Shown here in pieces: positions 6,685-14,118 of a DNA stretch of 53,032 nucleotides. Origin of the DNA: JAAZIN01 sp964441025 (GTDB lineage Bacteria > Bacillota > Dethiobacteria > DTU022); assembly GCA_964441025.1 (NCBI GenBank), contig CAYTXG010000014.1:1-53032 (forward strand), in the 5' to 3' direction. The translations under genes and the position numbers were made by a program. Within the stretch, counting starts at the first letter, position 1. Every line of letters begins with the position of its first letter. Under the pieces are notes generated by a model, which worked only from the letters and a program-made list of their open reading frames with translations, searched no databases and had not been told where the DNA came from.

Positions 6685-8280
6685 CTAGGCCTTTACATCG
6701 GCCTTTCCCGCTTCTACTATATCTGCCTCTGATGCCGTGCTCTTGCCGACGAGACGGACAAAGACAATCAGCACAAGCCAGCCCACCACTATGGAAACCA
6801 GGGTGGTCCAGTAAGGCATGCCGAAGCCCGCGGGGATAAAACCGAATACGGCCGCCACCGCCGCCGCCAGAAGGGCGTAAGGCATCTGCGTGCGGACGTG
6901 GTCGATATGGTCGGCACCGGATCCGGTGGATGATAGGATGGTGCTGTCCGAGATGGGCGAGCAATGGTCGCCGAAGATGGCCCCGGTGAGGACCGCACCC
7001 ATGGTCGGAATCAGGATGGCGTCATTAAGGGCATAAGCCACCGGAATGGCCAGGGGAAGGATGATCCCCATCGTCCCCCAGGAGGTGCCTGTCGCAAAGG
7101 ACATCAGACAGGCGATCAGGAATATCAGCAGGGGAATGATCTGGTACGGCACCCCTCCCGATGTCACCAGGCCCACAAGATAATCCGCCGCTCCCAGTTC
7201 GCTTGAAACAGAGCTGATGGACCAGGCCAGAACCAGGATGATGCAGGCGAAGAACACCGACTTCATACCGGATACAAGTGTATCCATGGCCTCGTTGAAA
7301 GCGAGTATCCTCTGTACCATGACCAGGACCAGGGCTACAATAACGCCGATGAGAGAGGTCCAGAGCAGCACAATGCTGGCATCGGCCTCCCCAATAGCTT
7401 CAAGAAGCTTGCCCGCCGTAGCTCCCCCGTTGTGCACACCGTCCCAGTACAGACCGTAGAAAGTGGCGCCTACAAGGACAATGATGGGCAGCAGGAAGTT
7501 GATTACCCGCAGCGGGGCCCCTTCTTTGGGCATCAGATCCTTGGCCGCTGTATCAACCAGGGGCACGGCGCCGTCGCGGAGCACTTTGCCCGTGGTGCGG
7601 GCCCGCTTCTCCGCCGTGTACATGGGACCAAAGTCGCGCATCAAAACGGAGATAATCACCACCAGGCCCAGCGCAAAGATGCTGTAGTAGCGGAAGGGGA
7701 TACTCTTCAGGAAAAGAAAGAAGACATTTTCCTCAATGCCTACTTTCAAGAATGAATCCCTGATGATCCCCAGCTCGTAGCCGATCCAGGTAGAAATAAT
7801 CCCGATTGTGGCTACCGGCGCAGCGGTACTGTCAACTATATAGGAGAGCTTTTCCCGCGATATCCGCAGACGGTCTGTCAGCGGGCGGGCCGTATTCCCG
7901 GTAATCAAGCTGCTGCCGTAGTCATCGAAGAAAATGAGCATCCCGATAAGCCAGGTATAAAGCTGCCCGGCCCGCGGGGTCTTCGCCCTTTTGGCCAGGG
8001 ACTCGGCTATAGCGTTGGCCCCGCCGGAACGTGTGATCAGTCCAATCATACCGCCCATGAGCAGTGTAAAAATTAAAATGGCGCAATTCCATTCATCGGT
8101 CACGCTGCCGAGAACATAGTTATCCATGGCTTGAAGAAGACCGGTGCCGGGATTGTAATTGTTTAGAAATGTTGCCCCCAGCACTATAGCGATAAATAGT
8201 GAACCGATGACCTCACGTGTGGCAATAGCCAGTGTAATCGCTACAATCGCCGGTAAAATAGATAAAAATCCGAATTCCAC
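6685..8280 (-). CDS. NhaC-family Na+/H+ antiporter-like transporter
   Basis: A 531-residue polytopic membrane protein with about 12 hydrophobic segments. Typical NhaC-family stretches are seen: FDDYGSSLITGNTARPLTDR near 117-137, DSTAAPVATIGIISTWIGYE near 149-168, ATGTSWGTMGIILPLAIPVA around 395-414 and GDHCSPISDSTILSS around 434-448. The family includes Na+/H+ antiporters and also amino-acid or organic-acid exchangers coupled to Na+ (for example MleN, malate/lactate). The position beside two lysine aminomutases makes lysine or beta-lysine exchange as likely as simple ion antiport; this is inference. GTG at 8280 is eight bases after AGGAGG. It is the first gene of the minus-strand island and probably carries its own promoter in the 375-bp upstream gap. 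Confidence 0.85.
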   Translation of the reverse strand: MEFGFLSILPAIVAITLAIATREVIGSLFIAIVLGATFLNNYNPGTGLLQAMDNYVLGSVTDEWNCAILIFTLLMGGMIGLITRSGGANAIAESLAKRAKTPRAGQLYTWLIGMLIFFDDYGSSLITGNTARPLTDRLRISREKLSYIVDSTAAPVATIGIISTWIGYELGIIRDSFLKVGIEENVFFLFLKSIPFRYYSIFALGLVVIISVLMRDFGPMYTAEKRARTTGKVLRDGAVPLVDTAAKDLMPKEGAPLRVINFLLPIIVLVGATFYGLYWDGVHNGGATAGKLLEAIGEADASIVLLWTSLIGVIVALVLVMVQRILAFNEAMDTLVSGMKSVFFACIILVLAWSISSVSSELGAADYLVGLVTSGGVPYQIIPLLIFLIACLMSFATGTSWGTMGIILPLAIPVAYALNDAILIPTMGAVLTGAIFGDHCSPISDSTILSSTGSGADHIDHVRTQMPYALLAAAVAAVFGFIPAGFGMPYWTTLVSIVVGWLVLIVFVRLVGKSTASEADIVEAGKADVKA

Positions 8281-8655
8281 TATCGTTCCTCCTTTTCAAT
8301 TACATTTTTAGCCTTGGCTGAACGACTTATAAGAAAGTGTTCAAATCATATTGTACTGGCGCACCACCTCCTCTACTCTACCCTTATTATGGCAATACCT
8401 GAAAAAAATCAAAAGTGGGAGAACTTACATATGTTATTTATTCGAGATACTGCAAAATAATCCTGCAAGAGTTTCGATTAATTTGTTTCTTCACTCCCGC
8501 TCCGGAGCCCGGGATGTCTTAAGCTCACAGGGCTGCGCTGCGGCAGCGTCCTTACACACAATAACAGTGGCCCCTGCTGTTCTACTGTTAAACATATATT
8601 GTAAATATCCGCGGGTCGGGAGGAGCCGCAAAGCAATTCCGCAGTAAACCCCGCC
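8281..8655. other. 375-bp intergenic gap upstream of the NhaC-family gene
   Basis: No convincing gene. The half nearest the transporter is AT-rich and holds a candidate promoter on the minus strand. The distal half has a 7-bp inverted repeat (TAACAGT at 8562-8568 with its complement at 8584-8590) and short GC palindromes. I looked for lysine-riboswitch and T-box signatures and for -24/-12 elements here and found none that hold. Confidence 0.5.
8386..8412 (-). promoter_or_regulatory. Weak sigma-70-type promoter candidate for the NhaC-family gene
   Basis: On the minus strand TTGATT (8412-8407) and CATAAT (8391-8386) are 15 bp apart, about 105 bp upstream of the GTG start. The spacing is short. 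It is the best candidate I could see in this gap. Confidence 0.25.
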
Positions 8656-9429
8656 TCATTTTGATAACAGCGTACATTTTTTCTTTTTCAGCAGGGACAG
8701 GGGCACGTAGAATTTATGGTAGCGCTTACCGCCCCGGTCCTGGAAGGTTCCGCCGGCGTCGGGAACCATCACGGTGGCCCGCCTGGTGATCCTGGAAATC
8801 ACCCCGGTAAAGGTTCTTCCCTCACCCGAAAAGCTGACCTCATCCCCTACGGACAAACCGTATTCAACTGCGGCAATTTCAGGCATCAAGGGTAGCTGGT
8901 GACAGCTGCCCGCATGAGCAAAGATATTGAAGGCCAGAGTTTGAAATCGCTCCCCCCGGCAGCTGGACACCTTGAAGCAGTGCAGCTCGATAAGGTGACA
9001 GAGTTCATGTTCAAAAATGAGCTGCAGGGCTTGCAGGCTATCTTCTGTTTTAATGCCGTTGACCATTTTATCCCTTTGCAGCTTCTCATAACTGAAAAGC
9101 AAAAATACAGCGATCCGCAGCTCGTACCGCTCCTCTTCCGGCGTCAGACATTGCAGGTTTGGGGGATATATGGTCATACCGGCGTTCCGGTTCATCCGGG
9201 ATGACAGTGAAAACAGCAGCCGCCCCCGAAATTGACTGCGAAAATAGCCCCGGAAAAAGAACAGGTCGTACAGATCAAATAGCACTTCCAGGTCTGTGCG
9301 GAAGATACGGGTAATAGCATCCCCTGAAAGATGTGGCGACTCCCTTAGCAGCCCCTGGCGGACTTTTTTTCTTTTGCTATTGATCTGCTGCGGAGAATAC
9401 TGCAACTTGCACAGCTCGCTTTTTTGCAT
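8656..9429 (-). CDS. SprT-like zinc metalloprotease with C-terminal SH3/KOW-like domain
   Basis: A 257-residue protein with the zinc-protease motif HELCH (H141, E142, H145) in an IFEHELCHLIEL helix. It is followed by SCRGERFQTLAFNIFAHAG, the region that supplies the third ligand in SprT/SPRTN proteases. The usual HG before the ERF is RG here, so the third ligand may be C157 or H172 instead. The C-terminal part (about 190-250: SVGDEVSFSGEGRTFTGVISRITRRATVMV) looks like a small beta-barrel of the SH3/KOW kind, with a basic tail. SPRTN-type enzymes cut proteins crosslinked to DNA. The ATG at 9429 lies 3 bp past the stop of the SRAP gene, with its GGGAG inside that gene, so the two are probably translated from one message. 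Confidence 0.75.
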   Translation of the reverse strand: MQKSELCKLQYSPQQINSKRKKVRQGLLRESPHLSGDAITRIFRTDLEVLFDLYDLFFFRGYFRSQFRGRLLFSLSSRMNRNAGMTIYPPNLQCLTPEEERYELRIAVFLLFSYEKLQRDKMVNGIKTEDSLQALQLIFEHELCHLIELHCFKVSSCRGERFQTLAFNIFAHAGSCHQLPLMPEIAAVEYGLSVGDEVSFSGEGRTFTGVISRITRRATVMVPDAGGTFQDRGGKRYHKFYVPLSLLKKKKCTLLSK

Positions 9430-9432
9430 CCT

Positions 9433-10098
9433 TTATATCTCCCTTTTCAGACAATGGGGATGATCAAAGGCGGGGCTGTTCACGCCTTTGGAAACAGGAT
9501 AGGCATCCATCTTATCCGCCGGATAGGGCGCCAGCATACCCCGCAGCTTTTCCGGCGGGGTATGTGGATCAAGCCAGTGCCGGTACAGCGCTTCCGGGAT
9601 GATCAGGGGCATGCGCTGATGGATGGGAGCGATGAGGCGGTTGGCGGCCGTGGTGATGATAGCGCAGCTTTCGGGAGGCTGTCCCCCGAGGGCACCTGCT
9701 TCATATAGAGCACCGAAAGCAAAGGGCCTTCCGCCCTGCAGGGAAATATAGAAAGGCTGCCTCGACTGCCCCTCCCTGCGCCACTCATAGAAACCGCTTG
9801 CCGGGATCAAGGCCCGGCGGTTCAAAAAAGCGCCGCGGAAGGCCGGCCTATCGACAACCGTTTCGGCCCGGGCATTGATCAGAGCCTTCCCCCCGGTTTT
9901 ATGCGCGGCCCAGGACGGCACCAGGCCCCACTTCATGCGGACCAGCTCTCTGGAACCGCTGCGGGGACTGCGGCGCAACGCCAGGATCATTTCGGAAGGT
10001 GCAATATTGTAGCTTGCCTCCAGCTCTTCGTAAAACTCGATTTCAAAGAGCATCTCAAGAACCCTTTTCTCCGTGACCAGGGCAAATCTGCCGCACAT
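9433..10098 (-). CDS. yedK: SRAP-domain abasic-site processing protein (YedK/HMCES family)
   Basis: A 221-residue SRAP protein. The residues needed by E. coli YedK appear at the same positions: C2 (after methionine removal it forms the thiazolidine link to an abasic site), N75 in INARAE, E105 in GFYEW and H160 in HQRMP. The family shields abasic sites in single-stranded DNA by forming a covalent DNA-protein crosslink. Length is normal. ATG at 10098 is preceded by GGGAGGCGGAGCGGC. It is the first gene of a two-gene unit with the SprT-like protease. Confidence 0.93.
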   Translation of the reverse strand: MCGRFALVTEKRVLEMLFEIEFYEELEASYNIAPSEMILALRRSPRSGSRELVRMKWGLVPSWAAHKTGGKALINARAETVVDRPAFRGAFLNRRALIPASGFYEWRREGQSRQPFYISLQGGRPFAFGALYEAGALGGQPPESCAIITTAANRLIAPIHQRMPLIIPEALYRHWLDPHTPPEKLRGMLAPYPADKMDAYPVSKGVNSPAFDHPHCLKREI

Positions 10099-10419
10099 GC
10101 CGCTCCGCCTCCCGAATAGTCTACGTGTACACCAATTAATAGAAATCTGTATGTTTAAAAACTAAAAAGTCAAACAATACCCTGCTTATAGTTACATATA
10201 TGCCCGGCCTGCTTCCAATTTGTAAAAGGTGACGCAGGAAATTTAACTGCGTTTTTCCCAATTATCTCTTGACCGGTACCCGGCGAGGCAGCGAAAGCCG
10301 GGCTAAGTAATACTATACCTATATCCGTAAAAAAATCAATAGCTAGAGGAATTTCTTTGGGCGGCGCATGCATGCGCCGCCCATTATTTTACCATGCATT
10401 GCAGTAATTGCCAATGATG
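10099..10419. other. 321-bp intergenic gap with several hairpins
   Basis: No gene is supported. On the plus strand there is a 6-bp hairpin with a T5 tail (10232-10256), a CCCGGC/GCCGGG hairpin (10279-10302) and a 24-nt perfect palindrome followed by ATTATTTTA (10359-10391). The end nearest 10098 must hold the SRAP promoter. A TTGACT about 70 bp upstream of that ATG is a candidate -35, with no clear -10. I could not match the region to a known riboswitch class. Confidence 0.45.
10359..10391 (+). terminator. 24-nt perfect palindrome with T-rich tail, near the 3' end of the acyl-CoA synthetase gene
   Basis: GGGCGGCGCATG (10359-10370) is followed directly by its complement (10371-10382). The T-rich tail (ATTATTTTA) is on the plus strand, whereas the neighbouring acyl-CoA synthetase gene reads on the minus strand, where the flank is AAAGAAATT. 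It may end a plus-strand transcript, or serve the minus-strand mRNA as a structure without a U-tract. Confidence 0.5.
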
Positions 10420-12561
10420 TTAAAAGGTGACCAGTGCATCCACTACAACAGGGCGGGATCCTGCGAGGATGATGGGATTTAAGTCGATCTCCTTGATCTC
10501 GGGGTGCAGCAGCAGGAGGTCGCCGACTTTCCGGATAATTCCGGCCAGGGCTTCGCAATCTGCGGCGGGCATCCCCCTGAATTCACCGAGCAGATCTCTC
10601 GCCCGGATTCCGTCGAGCATTTCCAGCGCTTCGGATTGGCTCAGCGGCGCCAGCCGGAAGACAGTGTCGCGCAGCGCCTCAGTGAAAATCCCGCCCAGAC
10701 CGAACATGACGCAGGGCCCGAAACCGGGCTGCCGGACAGCGCCGGCGACAAGTTCACGATCACCGCGCACCATTTGCGCCACCAGCACCGGGATCTCCCC
10801 CCCCCCCGCCGCCTCCTGGATGGCACCGAAAGAACGCCTTACCGCTTCTTCACCCTCCAGGTTCATATGGATCAGCCCCTTTCCTGTCTTGTGAGCGATC
10901 TCCTCCGAACAGCCCTTCAGCACGACGGGATAACCGAGAAAGCGGGCTGCTGCAGCAGCCTCCCCCGCGGAATGTACAAGTTCCTCCGCAACGATGGGAA
11001 TGCCATAAGCGGCAAGCACTCTTTTTGAAGAGAACTCGTCAAGTCTGCCTGCTTCTTTTTTTAGTGATTTTGCAATGAGGGCCTCTGCATCGGAAGCTGC
11101 CGGCGTTAAGTCCGGTCTCTTTCCCAGGTTGCGTTCACGGATCTGCCTGTACTTCCAGAGCGCCAACATGGCCCGGGCAGTTTTCTCGGGAGAATCATAA
11201 ACGGGGGTGCCGTGAGCCCGGTACGCCGCTGTATAATCATCCTGATCACCGAAAAAGGAGGAGACCAGGAAGGGAAAATTGTATTTTTTAGGCAGTTCCA
11301 TTGCGGCGCCGAGATCATCGCTGAACATCGCCAGGAATTCTTCGCGCGACATGCCGAAAAGATCTTGGGCATGTGTAAAGATCTCATTCATAAAGCCGGT
11401 CCCCATAGCCCCATGCAAAACGATCCCATCCACCTCTCCGCTTTCTATGATCATCGCAGGAATGGTCACGCTGATCGCCTGGGCATCGAGGAAAAAAGTC
11501 AGGTCAACAGGGTTTGCGCGGGCGCCGTGCGGCGGGATATGGGGCCGGATTTCCTCCTGCAGCCGCTCTGAAAATATGGGCACCTCCAGGCCGCCGGCAT
11601 TGCAGGTGTCGGACATGGCCGTGCCGGGGCCGCCGGAATTTGTGATCACCGCGATCCTCTTACCTTTGAGCGGCGGCTGGGTGGCAAGGGCCCAGCCCTG
11701 CCCGTAAAGATCTTCCACCGAATAAACCCTGATGATACCCGCCTGCTGCAAAAGTCCGTCGTAAAGGTGATCCGGTCCGGCCATGGCGCCGGTGTGGCTG
11801 GAGCCGGCGCGCGCCCCGGCGGCGGTGCCGCCCACGTACTGGGCCAGAACAGGTTTGAAGGGTGTGATCTCCTGCGCCGTTCGCAGAAAGCCGTCAGGAT
11901 CCTTGAGGCCTTCGATATAGAGAGCGATAGCCTTTGTCTGCTCGTCCTGCCCGAGATATGCCAGGGCGTCGTTGATATTGATATCGGCCTCATTGCCCAG
12001 GCTGATGGCTTTGCTGAAACGGATCCCCCGTTTTTTCAGATACGGGAATGTCTGGGTAACATAGGTGCCGCTTTGCGAGGCCATCCCCAGCAATCCCGGC
12101 GGATCTTCCATGGGCATGACTGTAATATTAAGCGAGACGGCGCTGTTAAGCAGGCCGATACAATTTGGCCCTATAAATCGGATACCGTAGCGGCGGGTAA
12201 TCTCTTTTAGTTGCTCTTCCAGTTTCAGTCCAGCGCTCCCCGTCTCCCGAAAACCGGCGGTGATGACCACCGCTCTCCTGGTACCGAGCTTTCCGAAATC
12301 CTCCATCAACCCGATCACCTGGTCCGTAGGCACGATAAAAATAGCCAGATCCGGTGTTTCGGGAAGGTCGGACACCGATGGGTAAGCCTTGTAGCCGAGC
12401 ACTCTCTTCTCCGATGGGTGGATGGGGTAGAATTTTCCGCCGTAGCCATCCTTGACAATGCTCAAAGCCTGAATTGCACCCATCTTCGTTGGATTGTTCC
12501 CTGCACCTACGGTAGCTATGGAACGCGGGTTCATCAAAAATTCCAGCGGATTTTCCTTCAC
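10420..12561 (-). CDS. Acetate/acyl-CoA ligase, ADP-forming (fused alpha-beta)
   Basis: A 713-residue fused NDP-forming acyl-CoA synthetase. It has a CoA-binding Rossmann domain (about 8-140), succinyl-CoA-ligase-like domains (about 150-460) and an ATP-grasp domain (about 490-713). The phosphorylated histidine is H256 in SSHTGAMAG. SQSGTYVTQ near 162-170 and NSGGPGTAMSD near 310-320 are the expected nucleotide/CoA loops. Such enzymes turn acyl-CoA, ADP and phosphate into the acid, CoA and ATP, saving energy by substrate-level phosphorylation in anaerobes. GTG at 12561 lies seven bases after AGGAGG. The coding strand carries a run of ten Gs (complement at 10798-10807) that encodes part of GGGE; it is in frame as given. 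No operon partner is evident. Confidence 0.93.
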   Translation of the reverse strand: MKENPLEFLMNPRSIATVGAGNNPTKMGAIQALSIVKDGYGGKFYPIHPSEKRVLGYKAYPSVSDLPETPDLAIFIVPTDQVIGLMEDFGKLGTRRAVVITAGFRETGSAGLKLEEQLKEITRRYGIRFIGPNCIGLLNSAVSLNITVMPMEDPPGLLGMASQSGTYVTQTFPYLKKRGIRFSKAISLGNEADININDALAYLGQDEQTKAIALYIEGLKDPDGFLRTAQEITPFKPVLAQYVGGTAAGARAGSSHTGAMAGPDHLYDGLLQQAGIIRVYSVEDLYGQGWALATQPPLKGKRIAVITNSGGPGTAMSDTCNAGGLEVPIFSERLQEEIRPHIPPHGARANPVDLTFFLDAQAISVTIPAMIIESGEVDGIVLHGAMGTGFMNEIFTHAQDLFGMSREEFLAMFSDDLGAAMELPKKYNFPFLVSSFFGDQDDYTAAYRAHGTPVYDSPEKTARAMLALWKYRQIRERNLGKRPDLTPAASDAEALIAKSLKKEAGRLDEFSSKRVLAAYGIPIVAEELVHSAGEAAAAARFLGYPVVLKGCSEEIAHKTGKGLIHMNLEGEEAVRRSFGAIQEAAGGGEIPVLVAQMVRGDRELVAGAVRQPGFGPCVMFGLGGIFTEALRDTVFRLAPLSQSEALEMLDGIRARDLLGEFRGMPAADCEALAGIIRKVGDLLLLHPEIKEIDLNPIILAGSRPVVVDALVTF

Positions 12562-12753
12562 AGCTCAGCCTCCTGTCTTCAAAATCCATGGCTGCCCTTC
12601 ATGTAGATGTCGCCGGGGTTGCAGTATGAAAAATTAACAGTTATCAGCATAATATTAAATTTCAAGATAAATACTCAAAATCCTGCCGCAAATACAATTA
12701 GTTATCATCCTTCGTCAAACCCCGCTCAAGGATGCTTTATATGCAAGGGGCAT

Positions 12754-13947
12754 TTAGCTTAATTTAAATTTCTTTCCATTTCTTCGCGCCGGTTTTAGCA
12801 GGCTTCGGGCCCGGTGAACAACGGCGGTGCCGTATTTTTCTCGCAGGCGGTCCCGGACCAGCTCCAGTTTCACCTTTTTCTTTTCACTGCCGGTGCTGTC
12901 AAAGAGCGTGAGCTGCTCTCCGGCCCCCAGCCCGGAGACTTTCAGCCCCACCAGCCGCCAGGGCGGGCGCCCCTTGTGGCCGGCGAAAAGCTCACCGGCA
13001 ATTTGGTAGAGGGCCAGGTCACTGTCTGTCGGGGCAGGCAGGGTCCGGTCACGGGTGATCGTGCTGAAATCGGAAAACCGCAGTTTTAGCGATACCGTCC
13101 CGGCAAGCAGCCCTTCCGACCTGAGGCGATAACCCAGGCTTTCGGCCTGCGTCATCAGAACAGCTCTGACGGCTTCCTCATCGGTCAGATCTACCGAAAA
13201 GGTCCTCTCTTCAGAGATAGATTTTGCCTGGCGTAAAGTCTCGAGGTGGCGGTCATCAATGCCGCAGGCACTGCGCTTCAATGCCGGGCCGCTGTTGCCG
13301 AAATATCTTTGCAGCAGAGCGGAAGGCGCACCAGCCAGCTGTCCGATGGTGTTGATCCCGATCCGGTTCAGTTTCTGTACCGAAACCGGTCCCAGGCCGG
13401 GTAGCATTTTCAGGGGCAAGGGCCAGAGCAGCGCCGGAACATCCTCGAGCCAGAGCGTCCCCATCCCGTCCGGTTTGGCCATCTCCGAAGCGATCTTGGC
13501 CAGAAGCTTGTTTTTGGAAATACCTATGGTAAGCGGAAGCCCCAGCTCCTCCCGAACAGCCCGGCGGATTCTCTCTGCCGCCTCCAGGGCTCCACCCGGC
13601 GGCAGGGCCAGATATGCTTCGTCGATGGAGACTATTTCTATCTCCGGGGTGAAGCGGTCGTAAATGGCAAAGACCTGCTCCGATGCGCGGCGGTAACTGT
13701 CCATATCGCCGGGTAAAAATACAGCACCGGGACAGAGCCTCAACGCTTCGGCGGAGGGCATGGCTGAATGGATGCCGAATCTGCGCGCTTCATAGGAGCA
13801 GGTGGAGACAACGCCGCGGGCGGCGGGGCTGCCGCCCACAATAACCGGCAGTCCCCGGTATTCCGGATGATCCCGCTGCTCCACGGAGGCGAAAAAAGCA
13901 TCTAGATCGCAAAGCAGGACTTCAAGGCCGCGATCTTTCTTCGACAT
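12754..13947 (-). CDS. dinB: DNA polymerase IV (Y-family translesion polymerase)
   Basis: A 397-residue DinB. The catalytic motifs are CDLDAFFASVEQ near the N-terminus and VSIDEAYL near 107-114. They are followed by ISKNKLLAKIASEMAKPDG, a helix-hairpin-helix thumb (LPGLGPVSVQKLNRIGI) and the little-finger domain. GEQLTLF near residue 350 is a clear sliding-clamp-binding motif. The lysine/arginine-rich tail is usual. ATG at 13947 has AAGGAG eleven bases upstream. It stands alone, divergent from the flavoenzyme gene at 14119. I saw no convincing Gram-positive LexA box in the 171-bp gap. Confidence 0.96.
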   Translation of the reverse strand: MSKKDRGLEVLLCDLDAFFASVEQRDHPEYRGLPVIVGGSPAARGVVSTCSYEARRFGIHSAMPSAEALRLCPGAVFLPGDMDSYRRASEQVFAIYDRFTPEIEIVSIDEAYLALPPGGALEAAERIRRAVREELGLPLTIGISKNKLLAKIASEMAKPDGMGTLWLEDVPALLWPLPLKMLPGLGPVSVQKLNRIGINTIGQLAGAPSALLQRYFGNSGPALKRSACGIDDRHLETLRQAKSISEERTFSVDLTDEEAVRAVLMTQAESLGYRLRSEGLLAGTVSLKLRFSDFSTITRDRTLPAPTDSDLALYQIAGELFAGHKGRPPWRLVGLKVSGLGAGEQLTLFDSTGSEKKKVKLELVRDRLREKYGTAVVHRARSLLKPARRNGKKFKLS

Positions 13948-14118
13948 AGAAACCCACGCTCCTTGACAATCACTGGCAGCTTCTAGCCCTCTAGTTCTTT
14001 TCCAGCACTGCGCAATCCTGCAGTTATGCTTTCGTATTGCAAAAAAGGCTTTTCTCCCTTTTTGAAGAATTAAAAAGACTAATCTTTATTTTTTCCCAAT
14101 GGAGGAGGCGATTGAGCA

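Noticed and set aside
8281..8655. Lysine riboswitch or sigma-54 promoter upstream of the NhaC-family gene
   Set aside because: AGAGTAG and GAGGTGG strings are present but the lysine-riboswitch core is not. No TTGC has a GG ten bases upstream.
10262..10310. Cyclic-di-GMP riboswitch-like string (GCGAAAGCC..GGCTAA)
   Set aside because: Only a short stretch resembles the class; the other conserved segments and the right orientation to a gene are missing.
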